A stretch of 64,000 bases of DNA from Sisyra terminalis (GCA_958496175.1 OY292276.1:55193080-55257079); one strand, 5' to 3'; positions 48,300 to 58,149 are shown, numbered from the stretch's first letter. A program made the numbers and translations. The notes: generated by a model not told the origin, from the letters alone.

Positions 48300-49380
48300 T
48301 TATCACTAAGCATTTTCCTAAGGTCTTCTCTTAATCCATACCTCATCCGATATCATACAATTAGGACTTCCTCCTGCATTATATGATGCTGGATCTTCCT
48401 TGTATGACCTCTTCTGGGCCTCGTTATAGCCACTGCGGAATTAATTGGCAAAGATTTGATCAGGAATATACCCGGAACAAAGTCTCTTACCACAGATATT
48501 TTTTGTGGTATATTGTCCCAAGTTTTCTGTACTTTACTTTTGTTTCTTCCAGTCTTTCAGCTCCAACTCCTGGTCTTCGAGTAGTTCTTGGGTGGTTGTT
48601 CTTTTTACCACTTCGTTCGCTTGCTCATTATTATGTATCCCATGGTACCGAGGAATCCTGATTATCAGGTACTACTTTTATGTTTATTTTTTCGATTTTT
48701 TAGGTATTACGGTATGATAATGAATCCTTATAAAGGATGTATTTCATAGGATTGCACCATAATCAATTTTTTGCTATTTTTTGTGGTATATTGTCCCAGG
48801 TTTTTTGAACTTTACTTTTCTTCGTCCTCCAGTTCCAGCTTCTAGCCATCGAGTAGTTCTTGGGTGGTTGCCATTTTAGCCATTTTGTTCGCTTACTCAT
48901 TACTCTCTATCCCGTGGTGCCTAGGAATCCAGATTATCAGATACTTCTTTTATGTTTATTTTTTCGATTTTTTATGGTATGATAATGAATCTTTATAAGG
49001 ATGTATTTTATAGGATTGCACCATAATCAATTTTTTGCTGAATTAGTGCCTCGTATGTAATTTTTAAGGTTTCGAAATTCACGCTTCTCTTCCCCTCCCC
49101 TATCCTGCCCTCTGGATGTTAATGTCTTTAAAAGGTTTAGTCTTTATAGCGATCAGTTCTAATTGTTATGTTTTTTCCAGGTCATTTCTTGATCCAGAGG
49201 AGTTGCTCGTAATATCTTTAAGGTCAGTACTATTTTAATTACTTTCCCATCTAACATTAGTTTTAAGTTACTTTCGGGTCTTCTGGGTTAAAATAATTTA
49301 GGTAGGCAGCATTCTCTTTAAAATTTAGTAACATGTTTTGTCCACATTGATCATATGCTTTGTTTACGCTTGATTTACAA
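48300..49380 (-). pseudogene. retroelement RNase H fragments, partly tandemly duplicated
   Basis: On the minus strand, 48580-48665 reads RIPRYHGIHNNEQANEVVKR. This matches the last RNase H motif of many retroelements (IPGHxGIxGNExADxLAK). A second version, IPRHHGIESNEQTN, lies at about 48880-48940. The DNA at 48499-48773 is repeated directly at 48774-49037 (shared GTGGTATATTGTCCCA, GTAGTTCTTGGGTGGTTG, GATTGCACCATAATCAATTT). Further along, ITYEALIQQKIDYGAIL near 49040 resembles a reverse transcriptase thumb segment. Many stops are present. This is a dead LINE-type copy with a local duplication; the clade is not assigned. Confidence 0.7.
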
Positions 49381-49520
49381 GCGAAATTTTAAAAATCAAA
49401 AGTGCTTTGAAACATCTTATTGATTATAAAACAAAAGAGTTTGTCCAAAAACAAAAGAACATCGACTTATAAATATTCTACTTTATTAACCCAATTATTT
49501 GAATTAGTCAAAAGCATTTA

Positions 49521-49541
49521 CATTCGTGCATTGAAGTCTCC
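49521..49541 (-). promoter_or_regulatory. dispersed GAGAYTTCAATG motif, copy 11
   Basis: Minus strand reads GGAGACTTCAATGCACGAAT. It is about 260 bp downstream of the gene at 49803-50099. Confidence 0.6.
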
Positions 49542-49710
49542 AAAAAACATTCTTAGTATATGTTTAATATCTAATAACAATAAATTTTTATTAGACCAAA
49601 TATTTTCGGATAATAGGGTTTAAGAATTTAGAGTAATGGTAGCAAGCAACAATATCTAAATGAATTATTGGCTTAGCAATAATTAAAACATAAATTACAA
49701 TTATTTCTTA

Positions 49711-49716
49711 TTTATT
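49711..49716 (-). terminator. polyadenylation signal of the 49.8 kb gene
   Basis: AATAAA on the minus strand, about 87 bp beyond the stop codon. Confidence 0.5.
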
Positions 49717-49802
49717 AGTTATATCACAAAACAATTGATTATAACAATGAAAAAGTTGTTTTTTGTAACAATCAAAACAAAATTTTGATAATAAAATCAT
49801 TT

Positions 49803-50099
49803 TCAATAATATCCTCCATAAAAGTCGTTGTAATATCCGCCTGGATAATTTCCATGGTACTGGATTTGGGATTGATGACTTAAAGCTGCTCCAGGATAGT
49901 AAGCACCACCGACTCCCAATCCGTAAGGATAGGCACCATGATAGTCGACCCGAGCCTGATGACTGGTCGCTACAGGATACGCATAGTGGCCATAGGCCCC
50001 ATACAAATCACCATAGCCCAATCCAACGCCAGGACTGGCTTTACTTATTCCAACAATCACAGCCAACAAAGAAACAATTACTAACGAAAAATTTGCCAT
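49803..50099 (-). CDS. Gly/Tyr-rich cuticle protein with two SHQ modules
   Basis: Encodes 98 residues. Signal peptide MANFSLVIVSLLAVIVGISKA covers residues 1-21. The mature part is Gly/Tyr/Ala-rich and cysteine-free. Two copies of the module occur: ATSHQARVDYHG at residues 44-55 and ALSHQSQIQYHG at residues 72-83. The C-terminus NDFYGGYY resembles the GLYGGYY ends of the 57 and 63 kb proteins. An in-frame ATG 13 codons upstream (50138) lies only about 9 nt after the predicted transcription start and would add charged residues before the hydrophobic core, so the internal ATG is preferred. The promoter faces away from that of the 51.3 kb gene, about 1.06 kb apart, which could allow shared control. 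A structural cuticle role is inferred from family likeness. Confidence 0.88.
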   Translation of the reverse strand: MANFSLVIVSLLAVIVGISKASPGVGLGYGDLYGAYGHYAYPVATSHQARVDYHGAYPYGLGVGGAYYPGAALSHQSQIQYHGNYPGGYYNDFYGGYY

Positions 50100-50143
50100 T
50101 TTTCTTTGAATTAATTGTTTGGTCGAATAAAAACGCACAACTC

Positions 50144-50182
50144 AACTGAATACATTTTGGCAAATTAATCAGTGTTTATATA
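50144..50182 (-). promoter_or_regulatory. core promoter of the 49.8 kb gene
   Basis: TATATAAA (50182-50175, minus) and TCAGTT (50149-50144). The TATAAA T is 33 nt before the initiator A. The leader is about 48 nt. Confidence 0.75.
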
Positions 50183-51172
50183 GTGAATTTTCTTAAAGTA
50201 AATATTTCTAGGTTAGTTTTTGTTTTGGTGTTATTCAATTGTTTTTGATTGTTGCGGTTTTGATTATACGAGCGGAACATAACCTATTAAATGGTGATAA
50301 AAAATTCGAAGGTTACGCTAATCATTGATTTTGAAGAGTGTTACCTCATTCTTCTGTTTGAAAGAAAAAGTGTTGAAATATGAATTTATTCAGAAGTTTT
50401 GGAATAAGATAACAATCAGGGAACAACCTTGGAATAAGGTAATCTTAAGCTCTGATTATTTATTTATTTTGATTGTTTAAAATTGAAATGAAGGAAGTTC
50501 TATGGCCTTTTGGGCATTCTTGCATCAAATTGGATGTTAAGATTACGGAATTCTTTCAAGGTTTATGCCGAATAGTTGAAGATTGAAGAAGAATAGGTAA
50601 AGAATAGTCCTGAAGATTTAACAGGCTACAGTAGAGCAGGACAAGACTATAATTCTGGTAGTGACTGTTAACTTAACTGGGGAATTTGTGAAATTCCTCA
50701 CAAAGAATTGTTTTCGTATACCAAAGACAATAATCGTGGAAAATGATTTTCACAACTTACTGTTGTTTCGTCCGATTGTTTCTTCAATCGTACGGAATTG
50801 AGCCATAAATCTTTAGAACTAAATTACTCACGCATTCGTGTCAATCGAGCATTGAAACAGCAAATTTATGGGACTCCATTGAAATCTTTTATTTCCACGA
50901 GGAAGGAAATTTCTTCGGCCTTTTTCGAATTCTTGCATCAAATTGGCCCGAAAACCGAAAAGGGTGACGAAACGATTGAAAGTTACATTATTTATGCATC
51001 ACATCCATTCTTTGTTTGCAACTCAACGACGAGGCCTTTTTTCCAACTAGAAAATTAACAACAAAACGTTTGGCGTTTGCGATTGTGACACGAGCAAACG
51101 AATGACCCTCATGCCAATTTTTTGTAGTAATTTCCTGAGGAATTGAGCTGAAGACGATTGCAACGATCCACG
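50183..51172. other. shared upstream region of a divergent gene pair
   Basis: No gene is seen. The region separates the promoters of 49803-50099(-) and 51273-51656(+). The open frame 50798-51058(+) has no domain and is probably chance. Confidence 0.5.
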
Positions 51173-51210
51173 TATAAATATCGGTGGCTTCGTGGTTGAT
51201 GGCATCAGTT
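51173..51210 (+). promoter_or_regulatory. core promoter of the 51.3 kb gene
   Basis: TATAAATA (51173-51180) lies 34 nt before the A of TCAGTT (51205-51210). The leader is about 66 nt. Confidence 0.8.
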
Positions 51211-51272
51211 TTGGTTGCAAGTCCAATCGAGTATCTTACCAGTGTTTTGGAAGTTTGTGATTTTGTGGAAAA

Positions 51273-51656
51273 ATGTTCAAGTTTGTTGTTTTGGCTTTGG
51301 CTTTGATCGCAGTGGTGGCTGCTGAGCCAGGATATGGTTTGGGGGTGTATGGTGCAGGATATGGTTATGGTCATGGCGGTGCTGTGAGTCACCAATCGGT
51401 TAAAATCCATCATGGTACTCCACTGGTTCACCATTATCCTTTACATTATGCGGCTGCTGTCCCAGTACTGGATAGTTACCATCATCATCACCATGCTTTA
51501 CCTGTGGCTACTAGCCATCAATCCCGAGTTGACTATCATGGACACCATGGACACTACGATCATTTGGGATACGGTCATCACGATCTCCATGGATATTACC
51601 CAGGATATTATGGACATGGTTACGGTCATGGACTTCACGGCAACTACTACCTCTAA
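51273..51656 (+). CDS. His/Gly/Tyr-rich cuticle protein with two SHQ modules
   Basis: Encodes 127 residues. Signal peptide MFKFVVLALALIAVVAA covers residues 1-17. The N-terminal mature part (EPGYGLGVYGAGYGYGHG) is shared with the 57 and 63 kb proteins. Two modules occur: AVSHQSVKIHHG (37-48) and ATSHQSRVDYHG (79-90). A run of five histidines (70-74) precedes the second module, and the tail is packed with GH, HGY and GYG. There is no cysteine. High His and Tyr content suits quinone cross-linking of cuticle; metal or pH-dependent binding is also possible. Followed by AATAAA at 51708. It is intronless and divergent from the 49.8 kb gene. Confidence 0.9.
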   Translation: MFKFVVLALALIAVVAAEPGYGLGVYGAGYGYGHGGAVSHQSVKIHHGTPLVHHYPLHYAAAVPVLDSYHHHHHALPVATSHQSRVDYHGHHGHYDHLGYGHHDLHGYYPGYYGHGYGHGLHGNYYL

Positions 51657-51707
51657 TCAATTTTCGAATTCATCAACCTATTTATGTCTTCTTCATAATT
51701 TTTCATC

Positions 51708-51713
51708 AATAAA
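51708..51713 (+). terminator. polyadenylation signal of the 51.3 kb gene
   Basis: AATAAA, about 52 bp beyond the stop. Confidence 0.75.
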
Positions 51714-51861
51714 TATCTTTTCATAAAAACCTTTTTTTATGCTCCTTTCTATTTTATTATCCAGTTTTACGTCTAAGGAAAATTCTTTTAAAATCCTTCA
51801 ATTGTATGATATTTTCCGTAGATCGGCTGGTTCAAACTTTACCCAGGTCATTTCATTTTAA

Positions 51862-52591
51862 GGGGGGGGGTAGGGTTTCAAGGTAAAAAAAAGACTTTTT
51901 GGCGAATTTTTTTCTTAAATATGGATTGAGTAATTTTATTCGGACCTTTTGTACATTATTGAGCATACTTTCGACAATAAAGGGTAATTTTTTCATGCAG
52001 AAATATTGAAGCATAAGCCGGTAACAGAGCTTCCTCCAGAACGTCTTGAGAAAAAAACAATTTGTGGTGTTTACCATAACGGCTGGAAATTATTTGAAAA
52101 TAAAAAACCAAGAAAAATTAGTCAAATTATGATCAAATCTTCCCCCCAACGTTCTCTGATAATTTTTTTTTTCATTTAAAAATTTTTGGCGGCCATTTAA
52201 AGTGTAAACTGTTATTTTCCAATAAAAATTCCGCCATTTTGGGGGTGGAAAACAACCTTAATGTAAAAAAAAATTTTTTTTACTAAACGTTGGGGGGTGG
52301 TATTTTATATGTCAAAAATGTGTATAAAGTTTTAAATGAATCGGTCAAGTAGTTTTGAAATGACAGTGAACTTTGAAAAAGTAGTTTTGAGAAAAACGCG
52401 TCTAAAGTTTATGAATTACCCCGACCGCCCGCAGCTGTTAGAGTTGGAGCATTAAAGGCCAGGAAATTAATAAGACAATAACTTTAAGAATATTGCTTCT
52501 ATCGACCTAAAATTTTAAGGACATATTCTTGAAATGTTAAACAATAAGATAAGAGAAAAAAAATCCATTTTTCGAAAGTAAACCCTCCCCC
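51862..52591. mobile_element. TTAA-flanked (piggyBac-like) miniature element
   Basis: Left end after TTAA (51858-51861) is GGGGGGGGTAGGGTTT. The right end AAACCCTCCCCC precedes TTAA (52592-52595). The inside carries GAGAAAAACGCGTCTAAAGTTT, a phrase also found in the 59.1 kb element. No coding capacity is seen. Confidence 0.8.
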
Positions 52592-52595
52592 TTAA

Positions 52596-54039
52596 ACCTA
52601 TTTAATTTATTTGCCTGGGAAGTTATATCCTATTCCAATATTCCGCTTATGAGGATTTTACAATTTTGTTTTGTTAATCAATTTTTATTTTCTGTGATTT
52701 TGGGGCAATGTAGTCTTTAGTCTCTTTTATATTATCACATCCTATATTATACTTACATACTAGTCCGGTAAGGTATGTCGCTGGAATATTGCCGATATAT
52801 AATCTACGTCGAGTTTACGATGTAATGGTTTAGTAGTGGAGCTTTTATGGTATACTATGAAGCCTTGATGCTTATTCCTAAGTAATAGTATAGTCTTTCA
52901 AGGATATGCAACCCCCAAAAAGTACGTAGTAGAATTTTTATTTATTGATTCATTAGGTCCAAAATATAATTTCTACCATAAATCCGTTACCGGGAGGCAC
53001 TGCAGTCGCCCCCCTCAATTGACTTTCCCAAAAATAAATATTTCTTCATTATAACTTTTGAACCGTGCTTGATACAAATAAAGTAGTTACCATTAAAATG
53101 AACTGTTGAAATGAGTTACTATTAAAATAGGTGAGAATATTTTCTGCAAAAAAGTTTCTGAATTAATTTTCCATAGATTCCATAATTTGGCCGGAAATTG
53201 ATGTCGAGAACGCTGGTGTTATTTTGCATTAGATTAGATTGCGCACGAACTCTCCGCGCACTACATATATTGCAAAAATTTTGATTTCTTTACAAATGTG
53301 TAAGTTTTTGCTAAAAATCGAAATGGATAACTTCTAATTATAATTTCTTATTATTTTTGAAACTAAAAAATAATAGACGATAAATGCATTTTTTTATAAA
53401 TTTCCGGTTTGTCAATAGTTACGCCCGCAGGATAAATCGCGTATTTTAATATCATCAACCAACATGTGAAACCCAACTTTAAGCTTTGTACTACGATGTA
53501 CTCTGCATAAAAAAATGAAATTATAATAATAAAAAGAAATGCCAGCCTCGTGAAAATCCTCAAGTTTAGCCTCATTTTTTCCTTTTAGTTAAAATGAAAA
53601 TAACATCTTAAGGATTTGAAATTTTTCACACCTATGATGGACATATTTCATCGAATTATAAATAAACAATATTTTATCATATTATCAAAAACCACAACTC
53701 GATGGAAAATTTCTCAGAAAATTCGAAAAATATCTTAAACATGCTTTTTTTTTAAATAATTTGTAATACTCTTCTTTGGTAGAAAATGTTTCAATCTTAG
53801 ATATATCCAATAACTCATCAAGGAAGGAATTAACGTGTTTAGAAAATTATGCATTTGCGAAGTTTATTGTATGTTTTCCAAGCGACGGGCGGCATATGAA
53901 AGTTAGCCGTAAAATGTACATTTCTGTGTACAGGATAAACAGTTGGTGTTCATATTTTTATAAATATGATATAGTAAGATATTCTAAATTTTATAATATA
54001 TTATTCAAAAGGCTATTTCAACTTGCCATCGACTATTAA
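52596..54039. other. intergenic, no gene
   Basis: No gene is seen. A GC-richer patch at 52985-53030 (GGGAGGCACTGCAGTCGCC) may belong to an unrecognised transposon. The frames 53363-53575(-) and 53776-54039(+) have no recognisable domain. Confidence 0.45.
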
Positions 54040-54150
54040 GAATAGTAGAAGTAATTGTCAAAGATTTTAAACTCAAGAAATACATGACGGCTATATTCCG
54101 AGACATTATTAACACTTTTGACAACCCATTTTATGTAAGGTTCAATTCCA
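54032..54150 (+). pseudogene. LINE reverse transcriptase scrap
   Basis: On the plus strand it reads LLRIVEVIVKDFKLKKYMTAIFRDI then FDNPFYVRFNSSI, resembling the LINE segment QLLRxVExIxxxFxxKKxTAAIFLDxxKAFD. A related scrap in opposite orientation lies at 55392-55665. Confidence 0.6.
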
Positions 54151-54160
54151 GTATAACAAT

Positions 54161-54204
54161 AATAATAATATCAGAATTAATAATAATAATAATAATATTT
54201 TTAT
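54161..54204. repeat. (AAT)n-rich microsatellite
   Basis: Two runs of AAT/ATA trinucleotides interrupted by TATCAGAATT. Confidence 0.85.
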
Positions 54205-54549
54205 AAAAACCCATATTTGAAAGCTAAAAATCGTTTTACAGTTTTTAATTAACGATTGTTTAAACATAGTTGAGAGCTTGAAAAAGTTTTAATAATAAAG
54301 ACGAAATGTCGCAAAATCAATGATTGTTTGAATTAATTTAACTATATTCCAATTACCCGTGACCCTGATATTATTACCTTTGACAATGTTTGGTAGGACG
54401 ACCTCCTGGGAAAATTAAAGAAAGAAATAAAGAAAATTAATTTTCAAGAAAGTTACCGAATTAAAGTGTTATCCTATGGGATAAAAAATGTGTCATCCGT
54501 ATACATGGCAACCTAACTTTCCTCTGGAACTGGAATATCATTTGATTAT

Positions 54550-55391
54550 CTATTATAATAAAGAGGAAAGATTTGATTGTTTGTTTGCTTTGAATAGGCT
54601 CCGAAACTACTTGACCGATTTGAAAAATTCTTTCACTGTTGGGAAGCTACACTATTTCCGGTGAACAAAGGCTGTATTGAATTTTCAAAAAAGTTAGGGA
54701 TCCATACTAAAACTCCAATAATGTAACCCAAGGTCTGAAAAAATTACCAAAAAACATTCTTCTATCAGGTGCGCTGCAAAAACTATTGGTTATAGAACAA
54801 AATAATGTATACGATTTTGCAGAACATATCATTATCTACAAAAAATAGACGACATCATATGTCTAACTATTATAGTTATGTCACAATAAGTGTTTTTTCA
54901 TTTTAAAAAATATATATAAATGCCACCGTTATAAAAGCTCTTTTATTTATACTTTGGGATTAATCCTTATCAAAATAAATGACTTCATATTTAAGTTTGC
55001 TTCAATACCATTATGTAACTTTTTGAGTTATTCAATCTGAACATTCCATTCGAAAGATATCACAAATTTAAAAATGTAAGTTATTTGAAAAATGTCGCAT
55101 GGTCACCGCTCTTTACTTATAATTAAGACCAACTTTATTGAACTTGGCGATATTTTTATTTATGTATAGATGCTGATTGATTTACAGATTATTTGGTCTA
55201 CGGTATGTAAACTCTACCGTAGCTATACGCAATAGACATACTTTTTTAGATATTTATACATATTTTTTGGGAAATTAATTGATTATTACATAGAACAATT
55301 TTATTCTTTGCAACAGTTTATTAAATGTGTCTTTTTAAAGTTGACAAAATAGTGTTTACGTCACGCAGACGAAGTTGCGGGGATCAGCTAG
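54550..55391 (+). mobile_element. interspersed element with AAACTACTTGACCGATTT head
   Basis: Begins TATTATAATAAAGAGGAAAG and ends with CACGCAGACGAAGTTGCGGG then GATCAGCTAG. Both ends are like a family common in insect genomes. The first 320 bp match 18725-19041 in reverse. No protein is encoded. The right end abuts a reverse transcriptase scrap. The class (SINE, RTE tail or Helitron-like) is not assigned. Confidence 0.65.
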
Positions 55392-55665
55392 TACTTTAAA
55401 TATTACTGGACCTAGCATCTTTCACTGTGACACTCCTGTTGTGCTTATTTTTTTTGTTGATTCTGTTGAACTGTTGATCATTCACCAAGGTTTTGAAAAA
55501 TTGGTTAGACAAGAAAGATTGTATTATTCTTCTTCTATTGTTATTAGCCGTCATGTATTTCTTGGATTCAAAATCTTTGAAAATTACTTCTGCTATTCTT
55601 AACAGTTGATGACAATTTGAAGTAACCTTTTTGAATCCAAATTTGAACGGTGGTTGCATTTCATT
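55392..55665 (-). pseudogene. LINE reverse transcriptase scrap
   Basis: On the minus strand: QPPFKFGFKK, then HQLLRIAEVIFKDFESKKYMTA (like FGFRxxHSTTHQLLRxxExI), and after an internal gap GVSQ, a stop, and KMLGPVIFKV (like GVPQGSVLGPVLF). The segment between these motifs has been lost or scrambled. It stops at the border of the 54550-55391 element. Confidence 0.65.
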
Positions 55666-56035
55666 GTTGTGAAGTTGTTTATTTGGTTTTATTATAGTAA
55701 ATTTTTGCAGAAATTTAGATAATGTTGGTAATAAAATTACACATAAGTCGATAGCTAGATGGTAGGTTTCGTAATTTTTTTCAAATTTCCAAGCATATAA
55801 CTGTTATGTGAGCGTTTTTGTAAGGCTTTGGGAAATATTTTCGAAGTAAATCTTCAATTTCAAGGCGATTTTATTTTTAAATCTTCAATTTTGTACAAAA
55901 AAAAACATGATAAGTTGTATTAGATGATAAAATTTTTTTGGTAAAGATTTAGGTGGACTTGATGATTATTTAGGTAAAACAAAAAAAATTTCGTGAAATA
56001 CAAAATATAAAAAAAATATATAAAAACATTATTCT
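55666..56035. other. intergenic, no gene
   Basis: AT-rich with no supported feature. Confidence 0.5.
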
Positions 56036-56270
56036 AGAGCTTATTGGTAGCCCAGTGGTTTAGGTGACCACTCCAAAATTAGAAAGTATTAAGTTCGATC
56101 CTCGTGTCAAACAAATTTTCGATACTTCTCAATTACGGATTTAGATAGACCATAGTAGTTATAAGGCAACGGTAAAAAATAATTAAAAAACCGTGTTCAA
56201 TAAGGGTGAATGAAGTTTAACCCATATTCTTTAATCTTAAGGGTTGAAATAACTCAAATGAAATAAAACA
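56036..56270 (+). mobile_element. possible tRNA-derived SINE
   Basis: A box-like TGGTAGCCCAGTGG (56045-56058) and B box-like AAGTTCGATCC (56091-56101) are spaced as in a tRNA, followed by about 170 bp of unrelated tail. The acceptor stem does not pair convincingly, so it is not a tRNA gene. A SINE is the best reading, but only one copy is present here. Confidence 0.5.
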
Positions 56271-56704
56271 GTAGGTCTGTTTAATTTTAACAAAATTTGA
56301 TTTTGAAATTTTGGTACTTTAAAGTTTGTAACGTTTTTTATTTTCCAAATTAATTTGGAAGTAAATTTCAACCCTTTGACCTGTTTATATATAAAAGAAA
56401 AATCCAATTATTCATCCTTTCGTAAGACAAGAATTGTCGTAGCTTACTCTTTTTGAGTTTCCGTCGATTTATAAACCAATTTTTATGTTCTGAATGGAAA
56501 AATAAAAATCAATTTACCACTTAATTAGGGCAAAAGAATTTTTTCTTCTCCTCCACAATGAAACCAATAATTGCATAATAGTTGAAGAATCAAATTACTG
56601 GTAAACCAAACCTCAACTTCTACAACAATGCTTCAAAACCTCAAACTATGATAGAGTTACATTACTTCACACAAAAAGAAAAAAAATATGTTAAAAAAAA
56701 TATT
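56271..56704. other. intergenic, no gene
   Basis: Nothing supported. The lysine-rich frames near 56582-56779(+) arise from A-rich DNA. Confidence 0.5.
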
Positions 56705-56710
56705 TTTATT
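56705..56710 (-). terminator. polyadenylation signal of the 56.8 kb gene
   Basis: AATAAA on the minus strand, about 63 bp beyond the stop codon. Confidence 0.65.
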
Positions 56711-56772
56711 AAAACATATTTACATTTTTTCTCTCAAAAAAGCATGTTTGTTTTGTTCAAAAAAAATTATTT

Positions 56773-57078
56773 TCAATAATATCCGCCATAGAGTCCGTGA
56801 CCATATCCACCATAGCCGTAAGCTCCTGGATAATATCCGCCATAGGCTCCATGATGGCCATAAGCACCAGGATAACCACCATAGTGTTGTCCCCATCCAT
56901 AGACCAAAGGAGCAGCATGATGAATCAGTGGCGCACTACGGTGGATGCTGACTTGATTTTGATAGCTTGTAGCTCCATGCCCATAACCGTATCCAGCCCC
57001 ATAAATTCCCAAACCATATCCGGGATTAGCAGCAGCCAAAGCCAAAAAGGTCACAACAACAATCAACAACTTGAACAT
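56773..57078 (-). CDS. Gly/Tyr-rich cuticle protein, single-module paralogue
   Basis: Encodes 101 residues from the ATG at 57076-57078. Signal peptide MFKLLIVVVTFLALAAA covers residues 1-17, then NPGYGLGIYGAGYGYGHG, nearly the same as in the 57.6 and 62.8 kb proteins. One module ATSYQNQVSIHRS occurs at residues 36-48. The second module present in those paralogues is missing; in its place is GGYPGAYGHHGAYGGYYPGA. The end GYGHGLYGGYY is identical to theirs. There is no cysteine. It is divergent from 57606-57941 with starts about 0.5 kb apart, so the pair could share an enhancer. Inferred role: structural component of cuticle. Confidence 0.9.
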   Translation of the reverse strand: MFKLLIVVVTFLALAAANPGYGLGIYGAGYGYGHGATSYQNQVSIHRSAPLIHHAAPLVYGWGQHYGGYPGAYGHHGAYGGYYPGAYGYGGYGHGLYGGYY

Positions 57079-57140
57079 TTTCAAATTTTACTGTTTTATT
57101 TGATTTACCACAAAAAGTATAGTTCGAAATTAAATTCGAT

Positions 57141-57177
57141 TCTGAATAATTTCGAGCTGATTTCTCGAGTATTTATA
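57141..57177 (-). promoter_or_regulatory. core promoter of the 56.8 kb gene
   Basis: TATAAAT (57177-57171, minus) lies 34 nt before the A of TTCAGA (57146-57141). A nearer TCAGC at 57160-57156 would give a spacing of only 19 nt and is less likely. The leader is about 65 nt. Confidence 0.7.
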
Positions 57178-57524
57178 CCAATCACAAATGAATTGGATTA
57201 AGTATTTTTTTATGTCCTCGATCGCATCCTTTTCCTTGACGATTTCACTTTGATTACATTAAACACACGAAGGGAAGACTTCTCCACCCAAATACCAAAC
57301 ACCAACCGAAGATATTGCAAAAAAAAATGTAAATTTTTACGTTAACATAATTATTCGATTTCTACAACCTTTCTTTCACTTATGGTTAGTTTATTGATTG
57401 AAATTTTTGCGAATTCAAGGAAATTTTATTGAATTTATTCCTTTCATTAACAATACCATCGTACTATTATTTTAATTGAGTAATTGAGGAATTCTTCTCC
57501 TTCTTTTTAATACTTTTTTTTGTC
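57178..57524. other. shared upstream region of a divergent gene pair
   Basis: No gene is seen. It separates the promoters of the 56.8 kb (-) and 57.6 kb (+) genes and is a candidate bidirectional control region. Confidence 0.55.
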
Positions 57525-57562
57525 TTTAAATACTCAAAGAAGTCAATGCAAAGTATTCAGTT
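57525..57562 (+). promoter_or_regulatory. core promoter of the 57.6 kb gene
   Basis: TATA-like TTTAAATA (57525-57532) lies 34 nt before the A of TCAGTT (57557-57562). The leader is about 47 nt. The stretch AAAGAAGTCAATGCAAAGTA and the whole leader are nearly identical to those of the 62.8 kb gene. Confidence 0.8.
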
Positions 57563-57605
57563 CTTCAGCTGTGTTTAACAGTAGAAATCAAGAAAATTTT
57601 TAAAA

Positions 57606-57941
57606 ATGTTTAAATTGTTGGTGATTGTTGCTTCTTTGATGGCTTTGGCCGCTGCCAATCCTGGATATGGTTTGGGAATTTATGGATCTGGATATGGGTA
57701 TGGACATGGAGCTACTAGTTACCAAAATCAAGTGAGCATTCATCAAAATGCTCCATTGGTTCATCATCATGCTGCTCCTTTGGGTTATGGTTATGGAGTC
57801 TGGGGAGGCCATCATGGATATTCGGGAGCCGTGAGCCACCAAAATCGACTTGACCATTATGGACATGGAGTACAAGGATATTATCCCGGATATTATGGAT
57901 ATGGTGGATATGGACATGGACTTTATGGTGGATACTATTGA
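57606..57941 (+). CDS. Gly/Tyr/His-rich cuticle protein, duplicate A
   Basis: Encodes 111 residues. Signal peptide MFKLLVIVASLMALAAA covers residues 1-17. Modules are ATSYQNQVSIHQN (36-48) and AVSHQNRLDHYG (75-86). Between them lies APLVHHHAAPLGYGYGVWGG. The tail GYYPGYYGYGGYGHGLYGGYY is pure Gly/Tyr/Pro/His. There is no cysteine. It differs from the protein of 62771-63106 at only four positions (23, 82, 87, 90), so the two genes are a recent duplication. AATAAA at 58010. Tyr and His side chains are the usual targets of cuticle cross-linking. The role is inferred. Confidence 0.92.
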   Translation: MFKLLVIVASLMALAAANPGYGLGIYGSGYGYGHGATSYQNQVSIHQNAPLVHHHAAPLGYGYGVWGGHHGYSGAVSHQNRLDHYGHGVQGYYPGYYGYGGYGHGLYGGYY

Positions 57942-58009
57942 AAACTTTTGTAGATTTTTTTTGAGGAATTTTTGTAGATATTGACTGTATATTTGATCAA
58001 AATGCTTAG

Positions 58010-58015
58010 AATAAA
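58010..58015 (+). terminator. polyadenylation signal of the 57.6 kb gene
   Basis: AATAAA, about 69 bp beyond the stop. Confidence 0.7.
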
Positions 58016-58149
58016 TTTTATTAAAAAAAAATGTAATTTGAAAAAAATAATGAGGATCAATCTTTTGGATCGAACTAATCCTATTTCAACCCTTAGTTTA
58101 ATTTTGTAACTCGTTAATTTAAAGTTTCCTTCTTCAGCATATAATGGGA

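Noticed and set aside
3801..49541. GAGAYTTCAATGC copies as remnants of the LINE endonuclease motif GDFNA
   Set aside because: One frame does read (G/R)DFNA in several copies, and the changes among these are mostly at third positions. However, only the 3801 copy has LINE-like upstream residues (IVAGDFNA), stops follow at once, the shared DNA continues out of any protein logic (TAAAGACAC), and the ATTG subtype breaks the GCN codon. Not fully excluded for the 3801 copy.
50100..50138. Upstream in-frame ATG of the 49.8 kb gene
   Set aside because: It lies about 9 nt after the predicted start of transcription and adds charged residues ahead of the signal peptide.
56045..56101. tRNA gene
   Set aside because: A and B box-like words are present but the stems do not pair convincingly; a SINE head is more likely.
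57079..57084. Start of the 56.8 kb gene two codons upstream (57084)
   Set aside because: The codon there is TTG, not ATG; the ATG at 57078 matches the MFK start of the paralogues.
57541..57555. AAGTCAATGCAAAG in the 57.6 and 62.8 kb promoters as further dispersed motif copies
   Set aside because: Only the TCAATGCA core matches; the two sites are identical because the promoter was duplicated.
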